This document shows, one piece after another, positions 32,701-44,332 of a stretch of DNA of 64,000 nt. The translations under genes and the position numbers were made by a program. The notes beneath the pieces were generated by a model, which searched no databases, had not been told where the DNA came from, and worked only from the letters and a program-made list of their open reading frames with translations. Origin of the DNA: Hydractinia symbiolongicarpus (taxonomy: Eukaryota; Cnidaria; Hydrozoa; Anthoathecata; Hydractiniidae); the NCBI RefSeq assembly GCF_029227915.1, contig NC_079882.1, forward strand, positions 22,447,001 through 22,511,000. The letters run 5' to 3'. Every line of letters starts with the position of its first letter. The first letter of the stretch is position 1.

Positions 32701-35700
32701 CGTGGTGGATATTCTTGCATTTAAACCATAAACATCTTCTTTACCTTCCACAAAGATAAACTTAATACCGTCTGTTGTCAAATCATCAGCTTTTACGGTA
32801 GCAGCAAGAAAATAATCTAGATTCTTTAATTCAGATTCGGCTTTATTTGCTAGTTGGTTTGGTAGGTTAATCTTGTGAGTTGTTGATATCACAACCTCAT
32901 AATAGCTACAAGTAAACATTTACTTTTTTTTAGATGGCACAAATTCAAAAGTTGAATGTTGCCTCAGAGTTCTCTTTTTATGCTCATGCTAATTTTTGTA
33001 GAGAAAGGGAAATTTATAATAACTGACAGAGTTGTCAAATTCAACAATACTTTATTTTTATAAATGTGCACAGGAAGGAATTTTTTTTAAAAAAAGCATA
33101 AATTTTTTGCTTTTTTGCGGATGACTAAGTTTTGCAGGAATTTATTTTTCGCCTATGATCAAACTTAAAATTTAATTGAAAATAAAAAAAGTAACTTTTT
33201 GATAAAGTCCTTAAACATTCCTATTGCCAATTCACACCCTTTGCTGATTGACGCCAAATCTTTCTCCCATAGTGCCTGGCTCATAAATGCTCGTCCTAAG
33301 CCTAAAACATCTTTATATTTATGTATGCATGACACCTTCTAGCAAAAGGTAGCAGCTATAGCTAGCTATCTATTCTGCAAGTGGTAGATATTGTTTTTAT
33401 GAGGGAACACGAGCATGCTTATAATGTTAGAATTAGATAGTAGCTACAATTTGGAAACCAATAGTATCCTAGCCCGCCAGATAGGATAAAATACGCTCGA
33501 AGGATACGAAAACATGGTTAGTTTTGTCACCAATCACTGTATCACCTGCAAGCATTAGTGAAAAGCAAAATCTCCGTTCTTTTATCTCCTATCAAGCTTC
33601 GTAAAAATATATCATTGTTTTATTATTTTTGTCTATTTTATTATTTATAAAAATTGTAAAAAAATGAGGAATATATACTTTCCTTTTTCTTCTTTTTTTT
33701 TTGCGCTATTTGGTATATCTTCATGCACACATTACACAATTGCAGACGAACAAATGATACTCACCTGATTGGTCCGTTTTCATCTGAAGAAGAGGTCAGT
33801 GTGACAATCGTAACATTGTTTGTGTCATTACTAAAAACAGTTTTTACTAAACCAGGTGGCGATGGATCTAATAAAAAAGTAATTATCAATAACATCATGT
33901 AGAAGATTCTATAAATCGCAAATAAATTGATCAGAACTGCTCTAATTTCTCTAAAGTTATTCAAATGCACTCACCTTTTGGTTGAACATAAAAGTTGTAT
34001 GGTTCAGCAGATGTTCTTACTCCTTGAATTTCCGCTGTAATATTAACTTGAACACGAGCTGCTGCAAAGGTTATGTTTGTAACATTAAAACTTAAATGTG
34101 GTGTGGTGGTGCTGATAGGTGGAAAGAAGAAATTACTTTCATGTTGATAGTCCTTTGATGCTGCAATTGCAATCTGAGGAAAGAAAAGCATTGCATATCT
34201 TATTGAATACATCAAACAGTAGCTATTATTAATTATTTAAAACTATTAAGGGAATTAAAAAACCCTAAAATAGAATTGCAGATCATGTTGTGATAACAAA
34301 ATATGGCGTAGCAATTATCAATTCGAACGTACATACATGATATTTGTCCACTGGAAGAGGATGCGAAATTGGTGCTTTCCATGTAAATGTGATTGTTGAA
34401 GAAGTTATGCTTCCTTGTATTGTATGTGGCTCTTCTAGAACTGAAAATGCGAGAAAATTATTAATTTAATTACTTTGCCAATTCAGTGATTCCTAATTTC
34501 AAAAAACGACCAAGTTTAAAGTTCTATTACCAAACTGACATCCTTTTAATCGAAATCTTAAACAGCATCTGCCATTGTTACAAGATGTTGGAGTAATGTG
34601 TAGAAAATTTGTAACGATGTAGGGATTTAGCCAGTTAACAGATAATGGAGATATCCGTGCAGTGGTACCAATTAGACTCTAAAAGTAATATAAACCGAAC
34701 AATCTACACGTATAGATTGGGGGAGGAAAAAAAGTGGAATAAATTGAGTCATTGGTTGTCTTATTTACCACCAATTTTTACACACAAAAACTAGCTAGGA
34801 TGGTGTCTATCTAATTCAAAGATTCCCTTCATTAACGTGCTTTGATTACACTTTTCTCGTTCTTAAAATGACTTATGAACTACTTCCTCAGGCACTAGTT
34901 TATGCTCCAATTTGTTTATGCTAAAAAAAAATTATAATTTATTTTCTCAGAATTTAAGTTAAAAGGTGCATTACTGGTTTTCATACAGCGGAGCCTGAGG
35001 ACTAGTAAAACACTTGTAGGGACAGCACAACTTAGTTTCTTGGTGACTTACTCACAACGGATTCCTTGTGTAATTCGCAAATAAAAAGAAAGAAAAAAAA
35101 AGTGTTTAGCTTTCGCCCTGTTGTTTCTTTCCTAATTCTTTGATCGTATTTATTGTTGATTTATTTCTTAAATCTATGTTTGACTTCTACAAAAATGAAA
35201 GGGATGTTTCGAGAAACTGTTCAAATGTGGAGCATTCATTCAAATGTGGAGCCTCTGTTAAGGCGTGGATCCATTAAGAAACATGGAGGTAATGACTAAA
35301 AAGTGTGTAGCGACTGGTTGTGTGTTTGTAGCAACTGTATTCGCTGTATTAACTGTATTATACACTTCGAAGTTGTGGAAGAGTTATTTTTAAGACAGGC
35401 AGTACACTAAGATTTGCGGCAAATCCCCGTGTTTTCATTAAACCAAACGGGGTTGCGCTAAGTACTGCTATTGTTGGAAATTCTTTTTTAATACCATTTC
35501 ACAGGATGTGAAGTCCACATGTGCCAACCGCTCGATCCGGTGTGCTGCAGCTCTCAATTTAAGTGTTTATTATTGAGTAATCGAGCTGGCCAGCCCTATA
35601 GTACTCAATGTCTCTCTTTTAGCTATGATTAATTACTATTGTTTTCATATAAAACAAAACAAAACTGAGGGAAATTAATTACAAAAGCATCTAACCCTAA

Positions 35701-38700
35701 TGTATTTGAATATGGATACACCATATTGTACTTTGTATTCTTTCACCCAGCTATCTTCATTCGAATCTCCTTGTAAAATTATTCCAGAAATTACTACTTG
35801 TTTATTAAATACAATGTGAACATAATCGGAAGAATCTGTTCCACACCATGCATATGGACTGTCAATATCAATATTTGTTACAGATGAACCGTTACTGCTG
35901 TAGATATTCATATCTGTCAATGTTTCAAAACATACTAAAGAAAAAAAGAAATTAAAATTCAGCATGAACATTGATTGGAGCAAGACAGCGCAAAAATGCA
36001 CTTTTACCTGGGTCATAACCATAAACTTCAACTTTCATACCACACTTGTTTTCACAAGTTATTGCTGTTATTCTAATATATTTCATTGTTGTGGGCTGCG
36101 ATATAGAAACAAAAACAGCACCCAAATCGGCATTCTCCAAAAAAATCTAAAAATAATTTACACAGCACGAATATATGTAACACGTAACGTTTCATAATAT
36201 GTATATAACATATTAAATTGAATTTTATGCCAGATACTAACCTGTTCTAACTGTATGAAGTTTTCACTGTCGTTTGAATAACTTAATACATATTTTTTCA
36301 CAAACCGTTTATTCCATTCTTTGTAAGAGCCTTGTATAGATATGCCAGTAACTGTTTTTGCTTTTATTAAATCAATTTGCAAATACATATTACTACGTTC
36401 TAGAATCATCCCCTCTCCAGCAACAAATAATCTCGCTGATTTTTCATTCTGTCCATTGGGTCCAATCAACTGGGAATCCTTAATGATACCGCTTGACATA
36501 CCAAGTGGTAAGAGTATTTCTAAAGAAGTATAAAAGTTGTAATTCTTTTGCATATATATCTCTATAATAACCACTCTTGTCGCTACTTAAGAAGCAGTTT
36601 GATTAATGGTAGAAAAGCTACCGAATAACAGAATAACTTAACCCTTTCTTTGATTTCAATTTAAACATATAATATTTAATTAGACCTACAAAGTTACACA
36701 TTTCATTGACACACGAATTGACACAAAACTTATTAAAAGATAACGCAAAAATGATACTCAGATCGGTGACAAAAAATGTGGTCCAACCTCAATTTTTTAA
36801 GGTTATTTTAAAATTGGAAAGAACTATGAACTCGCCTTTCATTAGCAGCCGAAATGTTGCGAAAATACAACTTCTGTGTATACTGTGTATGTCCAATTTT
36901 ATACCATGACTAATTTTGTCAGCAATTTCATGTTATTTTTTCCAGTATCATAGAAATAATGATGAAATTTTATCAAAAGTTAAAATAATAATTTAATTTT
37001 TGGTTAGTCCTACTGGCTTTGTACTGCTGCTAATTTCAGTGTTAAGATACGCGACTGATCTGTTTAGACGCAGTTTAAAAATGTTTTCCACTCCTAGAAC
37101 TTTACGGGAATTAAAGCAAATAATTGAATTTTGTTTCCCCTAATAAAACATCATGCAAAGTAAGTCGCAGGATAATCAGGCAGTTCCTTACTTATTGCGC
37201 CATATAATTTTATGAAGATGCATTGAGCTATATATAATATGTGTGTGTATCTTATATGCATATCTACGTAAATTCAAATTGGCCCATTTGAAGAGAACAC
37301 CTGAGAAGGTTTTTATGATAAAAGAAATAGTTTTTTTGGAATAAAGTAAGCCCACTCGACTAGCTTGATATACCCTAAATTCGCCACTGCATGTGTCATG
37401 TAAATTAGGTAAAACAGATACAGACAACATTACCTGCCTAAATATGCATAGGGTATAAGAATAACAAGCAGGTTGTTACTTAAAAACATCAACAATTTTA
37501 CTCACCATTCTCTAAGCAACCATAAAGTTCCATTCGCAAACATGTGTGAGCTTTATCATCGGTTCTGTGTACACGTGTTGCATACAAACGAACATGGGTA
37601 GCTAACATTGATGTTATAAACCAGTTGTATACTACATTGGTGTTGTCAACATTTCCTGTGAACTTCTGAAATGTATAATTTTACAAACAGAACGAACTGA
37701 CATTATAAAAAAATAAAATTCCTTTAAAAAATCCAAAAGAACGTGTTGTGGGTGGTATTGCACTACCGGACAATCTTCACTTAAAACAAAATATTGTACT
37801 CAGTATAGTACAATTAATTGCAGTAACTGGCGTACAATTCTGTACAATTATATATAAGAAGGATATAAATAGTCCACACATTTGTTTTAAGTAGGTTGCA
37901 GGATAATCAGGTAGTAATTTATTCAGTTTATTTGAAATTATATCAATAGGACCTTGATATTAGTTTCTTCATCAAACTGATTTGAATTATAAAACTATTT
38001 TGGAAATCTTCAACGGGTTCATTACGATTTTGTGTGATTTACTTTTGAAGATCGCACAAGACCGCCATTTTTCAATTCCGTATCTATGTTTGCAGCATCT
38101 TATTTTGCATGCAAGTCAAAAAATTGCAAGTAGAATACTTGATCATTTTTCAATACACCACAGTAGTGTACACATTTACCTTGTCGTTTTGAAATCGCGT
38201 CCAATCCTTCCCATTGTTTGAGTGTTCTAATCTGAATTCCACTATAAAATTTGGAGCATGATTTGGATCACCTTGAGTAGCAATTCCATTGATTATTGTT
38301 TGATTATAAAAAGAAACCTAAGAAGAAAAAATAATGTCAATGTCAACAATGTACAAATGAAAGTTGTCATAAATGGAGTCTCCGCATATCCCTATTCTTC
38401 TTTTAGAAAATGTTGACAAAGACAAAGTTACTATAGATTTCCATTACACAAACTTTCAAAGTCACATTAAAGCACTTAACTTAGCCTGCGAATATTATAT
38501 TGAACTATTGCTTGGTCGACAGACACATTGTAAATGTTAATTTAACTGGATATTCGCGTTGATGGTCACAAATTTTTGCGCATTTTTGCTTTATAGCTAT
38601 CACTTGAGCTCCCCATTCGTTTAAACCCGAAGTTAAAAGTAAGTTGAAACCTAATTATAATTAATTGGAAAAGACAACTGAGTGATGTTTGAAACATGGT

Positions 38701-41700
38701 CTTATCCGTAAGTTAATCAATGTATATAACCAACAATGTAAAATTTTGACAATTTTCTTTCGTAATTAAATTCCGTCACTTTGGCATTTGTAATTGTACC
38801 GTTACAATGGATAATGTTGGAATTCTTGATACGTCACTTAAATTTGTGTATCACTTAATGACTTTGGAAGCACTCTGGATTAAAGACATTAAACCAGATT
38901 TGAATACAAAAGCCACACATTAACCATCAAAGTCTGATTGATTATGTAGCTTGGTATACCTTAGGGATTTTATTATTATAGCTGTACTTTTTATGTTCAA
39001 GTAACCTTATAAGAACGTAATGTAAAGACTGTATGATATGTGTGTTATTGATTCCTTTTAGACTTGAAGATAAATTTAATTTTAAAATATATTGCCAAAA
39101 TTATACATTGTTGGTTATATTTATTGATTAATATAATTACCGCGATGTTTTTATCGTATAAATTATCCCTAATTTTGCTCACTGTTTGAGTTATGTAAAG
39201 AATGTTGAAAACCCCTTTGACCTCTTCACAATACCTGAAACCATTCTGATTGATAACTTCTTTCACGACTACACCATGTTCCTGAAGAATAAAGTCTTCC
39301 ACGCGACGGTAAAAAAAAATCCGCACTTCCAGTAGAAAATATTGAACTGTTTGATAATTGACTGGAAGTGATCAATCCATTTGCCATTCCAAGTGGAGTG
39401 CGATCTGTACATGCTTAACGAAAGGAAAATATAATTAGCTAGTAAATGGTTCCCTAAATTCTGCAGCCATTCTGGTAGAAATTGTTTCTAAACAAGTTTA
39501 ATAATTTGGACACTACAGATTTTCATCAACAAATATACAAGGCAAGAAGCCGCTCAGCTTGAAAAATTGGTAAAACGTAATAATTAGAGTGAAATTAGCC
39601 GGGAAACCGGCGTCAGGAAGTAATAGGGGGACCCGGTGTTGAGCGTCCAGTAGAGCGTTTAGAGCACATACGGTTATAGTGTGTGGAGCGCTTACAATGA
39701 TAAGGCCTTTCAAACGTTAAACGATGGTAAAACCTGTAGTTACACTTAAAATTCAATTACCCTAGGTTCTGACAGTCAAATAAAATTTATTTAACATATA
39801 TTCTGGTTTTCACACAATTCACAAGTAATAACGCCTAAAACTGCCTAAAAATCCGATTTTGCTCGAAATTTGGGTAAATTCTGAAAAACTGCGGAAATCG
39901 GATTAATCACGTGTTCAAAAATTAAAGAATATTTCGTTAAGTTTCTAGTTTTAAGGACTTGAAATTTACAAGACAACTTTATTTCGTGGAGGGGAATCTT
40001 TCGGAGAATTTTGGCACGCAATTAATCCAATTACCCGATTTTTCGGGCTTTACATGAAAATCGGTAGAAAACGGATTTTCGGGCAATTTTTGCCATTTAT
40101 TTAACCAAACTATGTAAAAACCAGAAAATATGTTATATAAAATTAATTTAGGAACTTTAAATAGAATGTAAAAATTTTTTTCTTGAAGGTATGTAATTTT
40201 AAGCAGATAGTGGTGTATTAGACAAATTGTGATGTCATAATCGAAGAATTTCTCTAAACTCTCCCTTAAAAATCGATCAAGATATTTGGGTGTTATTAAA
40301 AAGGAGAAAGAAAATGCTAAAAACGCTTTTTTATTATGCTAATTCTTTCTTGAAAGTTGGTAAATGAATTGTTGTAAACCACTGTGTGAATATTCGCTGT
40401 CATGTTTATCATGTTTGCTAATATCTTTATTTACTTGGCCTGGGTCATTGCATTAAAAAACTATTAAGCGCATGTTTAAAATGTGTTATGTGTGTTACTA
40501 GAAAAAGAAAGAAAACCCTACCATTTAACACAGGTGCCACATAATTCCAATACAGAAACGCTTTGATGACAATATACTTCATTATACCAGAGTGAATGTT
40601 CATTTAAAATTAATTGTTCTAAATTAACATTTGAATCAGATGATGTTTAATTAAATACTCTGGAAGCCGATTGTAACACTACAAGACATATCTCTTTGCA
40701 CACTTTTTATTTTTCATTGCTATGAAATACTTTCTCTCAAACATGCATAAGACAAATTATTAACATATAAAACTTGAACTTAAAAGGAACTAAAGATTGA
40801 TCCAATAATGAAATAAAATGATAATGATTTGTTTATAACCTCTGCATATGCTAAGAAATATCACGCCAACTAAGCTTGTTATTGTATGGTATATGTGAAT
40901 ATACAAGATATTATCTCTTCCACGAATTATAGTAATTTCCATACAATACATCATTACAGATAAAACATTGGTTATATTAGTGTTCACATGATACTCATTA
41001 TTTATGATTCCATGGAAAGAAAGTGATTAAAAACTGTTTTTCTTTTTAATTGGAGTAGAATTACAGGCTGACATGGTCAACAGTAGGAGAAAAAGTGCTG
41101 TTTTTATTACAACTCTTTACCAATACTTTTAAAATGGTATATCAGGCTCATAATATACTAAAAAGTTTACTTATGCAAACTCAGTAAAGCATTAAAAAAA
41201 ACACGCCAAAATTATGTTGGTTAGCAAATTAGTAGCGTATCTTAAACCGAAACATAAAATTGCTTTAAAGACAAAATTTTAAAACATAAAACAATAGTGC
41301 TTTTTGACGTTTTTAGGTTGTTAAAACTCGTTAAGCATGTGAAACGTAAGAATATTATAATAATCGTAAAGTAAATGATTGTTTTTACAGAGCAAAACGT
41401 TATATTGTAAAGTGGTTAAAGCTGTATAAAAATATATAAAAGGTTGATAGTTCTCGCTTCTTCCGTCGCTAACACTATTTTACATCAATTGATTACTGTT
41501 CTGCAGGCTATGATTCAGTTTGATAAATCAGGATTTTATGCAGAATTGATTCTTTAAGGAACGCAAATATTTTGAATTCATCTAAGCTATTTTGATTTTG
41601 TTTGTTTGGGAATATTTCCGACTTTAAGAGTAACTCCATCTGTAGCCTAGATAGTTTAAAAGTAGGTTAATTTTGAGCTCATGCAGAAGATATTTAAGAC

Positions 41701-42238
41701 CTAGAGCTACATTTGTTGAAAACCACAGTATTCGCAGGACCAAACTATAGTAGTCAGTCTCGAATGTTTAGTGCCAGAATAGAACATAATAATTTCCGCC
41801 CTCCGTTTCAAATATAGATGGATTCAAAAGACGCAACACGTTTTTATAAAAAAATCATAATCGCTGGGTTTTTTGGATTAAACACTCTATCTTCTCTCTA
41901 ACGAAAAGGAAATAATTTAATTTTTATCTTAGATAGCGTGTCCAAAAATTTGGCAGCGTACTGTTCTTTATATCGAGACGTTATGATTAGTAGAAACAGC
42001 GCAGTGTAAACTCTAAAGAATGGTAATACATTCTTTAAAAAAAATGCATTGGTGACTAAACATAAGAGCACAATAGAATTCTACGGACTTACATTACCTT
42101 CCGATACAAATCCACTCTTTACATACTGATTGCAGTCACATTAGAAACATAGGTAATGAATGCATCGTTGGGACTTAAACCCCCAAGTAAAACTAAGCAA
42201 CCTGATAGCAATAGCAGGAAAATGTTGGGGATTGCCAT
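26065..42238 (-). CDS. Gene A: receptor tyrosine phosphatase with three discoidin domains (complete)
   Basis: Twenty exons on the minus strand: 42238-42127, 39413-39235, 38317-38180, 37665-37506, 36519-36242, 36146-36008, 35934-35696, 34678-34531, 34440-34337, 34173-33975, 33867-33765, 32905-32659, 32582-32516, 32167-32041, 31117-31002, 30918-29830, 29740-29412, 26757-26618, 26531-26396, 26139-26065. They total 4125 bases, or 1374 residues plus TAA, with all phases matching. Order: signal peptide 1-~25, F5/8C 38-196, 197-335 and 336-464, FN3-type 465-565 and 566-704, membrane helix ~721-745, juxtamembrane to 785, phosphatase D1 786-1148, phosphatase D2 1149-1374. D1 has every catalytic motif; D2 has lost them. 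A type I surface receptor that dephosphorylates phosphotyrosine is the direct reading. Its ligand and substrates are unknown. Gene B, 7 kb upstream, is a close tandem paralogue. Confidence 0.88.
26218..26325. repeat. (ATTC/ATTT)n low-complexity tetranucleotide tract
   Basis: Degenerate CATT and TTAT tetranucleotide repeats of about 105 bases, inside the last gene A intron between the exons at 26396 and 26139. The open frame on the plus strand (HSFIHSF-type repeats) is a by-product. A shorter ATTC run at the same place in gene B (50621-50645) suggests a shared origin. Confidence 0.85.
26758..29411. other. Gene A D2 intron
   Basis: A 2.65 kb intron with one SINE-like element (28785-28985). The corresponding gene B intron (51118-52270) is 1.15 kb, so this one has grown after duplication or the other has shrunk. 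No other feature is seen. Confidence 0.6.
28785..28985 (-). mobile_element. tRNA-derived SINE-like element sharing a core with the 17.2 kb element
   Basis: On the minus strand: GGCCTATTGGTTATGGAG (A-box-like), then GTCTGTGGTTCA (B-box-like), then GGGTCAACCTAGGTCATG and GGACATTGGG. These last words correspond to the core of the 17151-17440 element (GGTTAACCTAAGTCATG, GGAAATTGGG), while the heads differ. It sits in the large D2 intron of gene A, in the same orientation as the gene. Confidence 0.5.
29830..30918 (-). CDS. Gene A phosphatase domain D1, active (single 1089-base exon 16)
   Basis: Residues 786-1148. Motifs in order: KNRYLNVTAYDHTRV, DYINANYIQNY, YIAAQGPKKGTIFDFWRMV, CAQYWP, HFTSWPDHGCPDYPT (general acid Asp ~977), VHCSAGVGRTGSYI (nucleophile Cys ~1010, Arg six residues on) and MVQRVEQYKFIYSAI (Q loop, Gln ~1044). 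All residues needed for phosphotyrosine hydrolysis are present. The Q loop has VQM where RPGM is more usual. The whole domain and the D1-D2 linker lie in one exon, while D2 is split by introns. The exon ends in the second KNRYPN motif, which opens D2. Confidence 0.95.
31002..32167 (-). CDS. Gene A transmembrane and juxtamembrane exons (14-15)
   Basis: Exon 14 encodes a Ser/Pro stalk followed by IGLIAGVAAAGVAVIIVFVI and VIIFMRR: a single helix at about residues 721-745 with a basic stop-transfer end. Exon 15 (RRKTLKNSCNKRVSSTSIEM to DDEAG) is a short basic juxtamembrane linker ending in acidic residues. Its donor is GTCGGA, a weak 5' splice site; the equivalent site in gene B is GTAAAA. Both exons match gene B in phase (2 and 1). 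Confidence 0.85.
31118..32040. other. Gene A intron with imperfect inverted repeat
   Basis: At 31586-31646 an imperfect inverted repeat is seen (ACCACCGAGGAGTTTTGTAG against CTCCTTATAAACCTCCTTGG, read inverted). Otherwise nothing. Confidence 0.35.
32516..33867 (-). CDS. Gene A membrane-proximal FN3 domain (exons 11-13)
   Basis: Residues 566-704. It starts DPSPPGLVKTVFSNDTNN, passes through NGPIRSYYEVVIS, LKNLDYFLAATVKADD and NARISTTGKYYLYSRAVI, and ends DITKYGFNNINYF. This layout (GPI..YYEVVI, YF.AA, G..Y.L..RAV) is that of the membrane-proximal FN3 domain of receptor tyrosine phosphatases. The furin site often present in that domain is absent: no RXKR or RRRR is seen in these exons. Confidence 0.75.
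32906..33764. other. Gene A intron, nothing recognised
   Basis: AT-rich spacer between the two coding parts of the membrane-proximal FN3 domain; no repeat or exon is seen. Confidence 0.6.
33975..34440 (-). CDS. Gene A FN3 domain 1 (exons 9-10)
   Basis: Residues 465-565. It has the fibronectin type III pattern: EEPHTIQGSITSSTITFTW, KAPISHPLPVDKYH, then a C-terminal half with NVTNITFAAARVQVNITAEI and TSAEPYNFYVQPK. Several N-glycosylation sequons (NVT, NIT) mark it as extracellular. Exon 10 is 199 bases here and 193 in gene B, the only clear length difference in the shared domain exons. Confidence 0.8.
34531..35934 (-). CDS. Gene A F5/8C domain 3 (exons 7-8)
   Basis: Residues 336-464. Exon 7 starts CFETLTDMNIYSSNGSSVTN and contains AWCGTDSSDYVHIVFNKQ and ISGIILQGDSNEDSW. 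Exon 8 reads NWLNPYIVTNFLHITPTSC and NGRCCLRFRLKGC. The domain is slightly short (about 128 residues). Exon 7 ends at AGG/GTTAGA. I placed this donor by comparison with gene B, where the equivalent is AAG/GTTATA at the same distance from GTATCC. Confidence 0.82.
34679..35695. other. Gene A intron, nothing certain
   Basis: Contains a short direct repeat of ATTCAAATGTGGAGC at about 35218-35253 and a slightly GC-richer stretch at 35510-35610. No gene is seen. Confidence 0.5.
36008..36519 (-). CDS. Gene A F5/8C domain 2 (exons 5-6)
   Basis: Residues 197-335. It begins EILLPLGMSSGIIKDSQLIG, immediately after the closing cysteine of domain 1, without a conserved first cysteine of its own. YLQIDLIKAKTVTGISIQGS and YVLSYSNDSENF are standard core strands. 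The second exon carries KYIRITAITCENKCGMKVEV and ends YGYDP, so the domain also lacks the last cysteine. The C....C pair in TCENKC may be an alternative bridge. Gene B keeps this pair of exons at the same lengths (278 and 139 bases). Confidence 0.87.
36520..37505. other. Gene A intron with sequence conserved in gene B
   Basis: The part at 36650-37070 aligns by eye with 63150-63480 in gene B, for example ACTGCTGCTAATTT and CGCGACTGATCTGTTTA. This shows that the intron was copied along with the exons, so the duplication was at the DNA level. Confidence 0.65.
37506..39413 (-). CDS. Gene A F5/8C domain 1 (exons 2-4)
   Basis: Residues 38-196. The opening CTDRTPLGMANGLITSSQLS is a textbook F5/8C start. 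It continues with WCSRERSYQSEWFQ, then the exon INGIATQGDPNHAPNFIVEF and FRLEHSNNGKDWTRFQ, and closes with LRMELYGC. Exon 3 (138 bases, phase 0 on both sides) holds the mid-domain strands. In this family the loops near the conserved Trp often bind ligand. Exon 2 contains a run of nine T in frame (DFFL), a possible slippage site. Confidence 0.88.
38318..39234. other. Gene A intron, nothing recognised
   Basis: AT-rich intron inside F5/8C domain 1; no other feature is seen. Confidence 0.6.
39414..42126. other. Gene A first intron with a GC-rich patch
   Basis: The segment at 39585-39715 is far less AT-rich than its surroundings. It contains GCCGGGAAACCGGC, a 5-bp stem closed by a GAAA tetraloop, and GGGGGACCCGGTGTTGAGCG. 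It is probably a fragment of a repeat with an RNA-like fold. The rest of the intron shows nothing. Confidence 0.45.
42127..42238 (-). CDS. Gene A exon 1: start codon and signal peptide
   Basis: ATG at 42238-42236 opens MAIPNIFLLLLSGCLVLLGG, a typical signal peptide with a long leucine-rich core. SPNDAFITYVSNVTAIS follows, with an N-glycosylation sequon (NVT). The donor GTATGT ends the exon in phase 1, and joining to CATGTACAG at 39413 gives TCTDRTPLG, the start of the first discoidin domain. The first intron is the largest in the gene (2.7 kb). Confidence 0.85.
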
Positions 42239-43194
42239 GGTGATGTCAGTATGAAAAAAAAAACAAACTAAAAAGACCACAAGACTATAAAAAATCAATC
42301 ATCAGTTCAATAAAATTTGAGCATGATGGGATAATATATTAAAGAAAACAGCTCTTTGTTATACTATCTTAGCTCATACACAAGCAAAATTGTTTTGTTT
42401 TTTTAGTTTTGATCTCAACAACAGTTGTGTGCGAACTAAAAGTTAGTCGGTGTTAGTACACTATAGAATTATAAGTAAAATATTTAATACTAACTTAAAC
42501 CATTTATCACTTTTTTGGTTGTGCAATAGAATTGCCATATATAGATACAACAACAGAACTGTAGATGAGCTTTTTCTGCAAGAAATTAGCATTTATGGCT
42601 TTAGGTCAATTAAAAATCCTTTCAAAAGTAGATAATTTCTTTCGTAATTGTTTTAACCAATCCAACCACTTACAAATCTCTTCGAGAAGGTCTTTTAAGG
42701 AGGGTATACCACTAGCCGCAACCGATATATTCATTCGGTATAAAAAAATCTCAATATTAAAAAGAACAATCTAACAGCTTTCCAATTTTATACCAGTAGG
42801 CTGGAAAAAATACGTTATCGTTTAATAAGAACGTTGCAGATTAAATAATGTTTTACTGACACTAATCAAAATAATTCACATTCTAACTTTAAAGCGAAAC
42901 TGTCATTAAGTGTTCACACACATATAATTATTCTCATTTAATCTGGTTTATTTTAATTGATGTACTGAATTAAATAGATATTGATGTAGTTTAATGCTTC
43001 TTAATCTTCTTTTATTTAATAATCACTAACTCGTCTATTATGCAAAGTGTCCTGTGGTAACTTTGTTGGAGTAAAAAAAAACACCGGGGCTGAAAACCCT
43101 TTGGGGGTTAGGGCGGAAGGGCGGACGGGCGGAAGCAAGCACAAGCGAGCAAAATTATTTACGATCATTATTTTACGTTTTAATAATTCACGAC

Positions 43195-43290
43195 GAAGTG
43201 TAGGGTTATTGATTCTAAACGGTTTTGATGTTGTATAATGCAATGCAAGCCACGAGGTGAAAATATACAGTCAGTGCCCTTTTATCATGT
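43195..43290 (+). repeat. Dispersed repeat R2, copy 1
   Basis: Shares TTTTGATGTTGTA, CACGAGGT and ATACAG-type words in the same order with 49310-49405. It directly follows a GC-rich patch (43080-43150: GGGCGGAAGGGCGGACGGGC) with no coding signal. Confidence 0.4.
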
Positions 43291-44332
43291 ATGTCTGTCT
43301 AGGGCAAAATATGTCCCCTATCTTTTTTATTAACACTTCATGTAAACTTCTTTTATTACATAGCTACATCTAGTAGAAAACATTTTCTAACTAGTAGAAT
43401 AACAAATAGAGAATGTCAATAATTCCAGAAAAACGTTTTGAAATAAGTTTCGATACAAAGATTATGCAAATATGATAAAAAGTCTTATCATATGGTTAGA
43501 GTCTTTCTTGCACTGTGATGGGCTAACCTGCACGAAATATATGCTATATTTTTTATTTTCTACTGAGAAACGAGTGCAATTTTTACTTAGTTAATTCTAC
43601 AAAGCAAAAAGATATTTTTTCCATGACTGGTTAATAACTCGCTGAGTAAAGTTATTGTTGTCTTGAAAAACGAGAACTTGTTTGTAAATTTGTACCATAA
43701 TTTTCTCCTCATAAAAATAGTTTTTTTTACGAAACAAACTAACAATCAATCATAAATATTCACAGTTTAATTATTCTTTTTTTGATACAGACATTAAAGA
43801 GAAGTGCCAGTGCTCTCCACCGTAGAGATTAACTGCAACTTAAGGTTAGTGAGGTTATATTTATAGCGCGTTGAAGGAGTTTTATATTTAATTCGATTGC
43901 TTAGCTAAAGCTATTATATATCTGCGGTACTTTATTAAACATATGTAAATATTCTTGTGAGTTAATCGCCATATGGAACGATTTTCCACTACAAGCGAAG
44001 AAGAAATCATGAATTTACAAGATAAATCACTGCTTTTACTTTGCTAATTTATATTGAATTAACATGAATATATTACTCTAAAATTTATTTTTATTTAATT
44101 TTAATCAGGCGTGACATAAACAAGCTTTGTTTTTCTTTTAAAATAATTACTATCTCGGGCATAATTTGTTATAAATTAAAAAAACTTATTATGAATTAAA
44201 AGCTTTGATCACATATTATTTTGCATTAATTTTTTCGCTGTTGAACTTCATAAACCGTGATTGAAAGTGATCAATCATCTTTCGAGTATGTCAAATTAAT
44301 ACAATGATTTATGCTCGGTTTATATGATAAAC

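Noticed and set aside
43016-43243. Overlapping open frames on both strands
   Set aside because: Produced by a GC-rich, stop-poor repeat patch; no protein resemblance.
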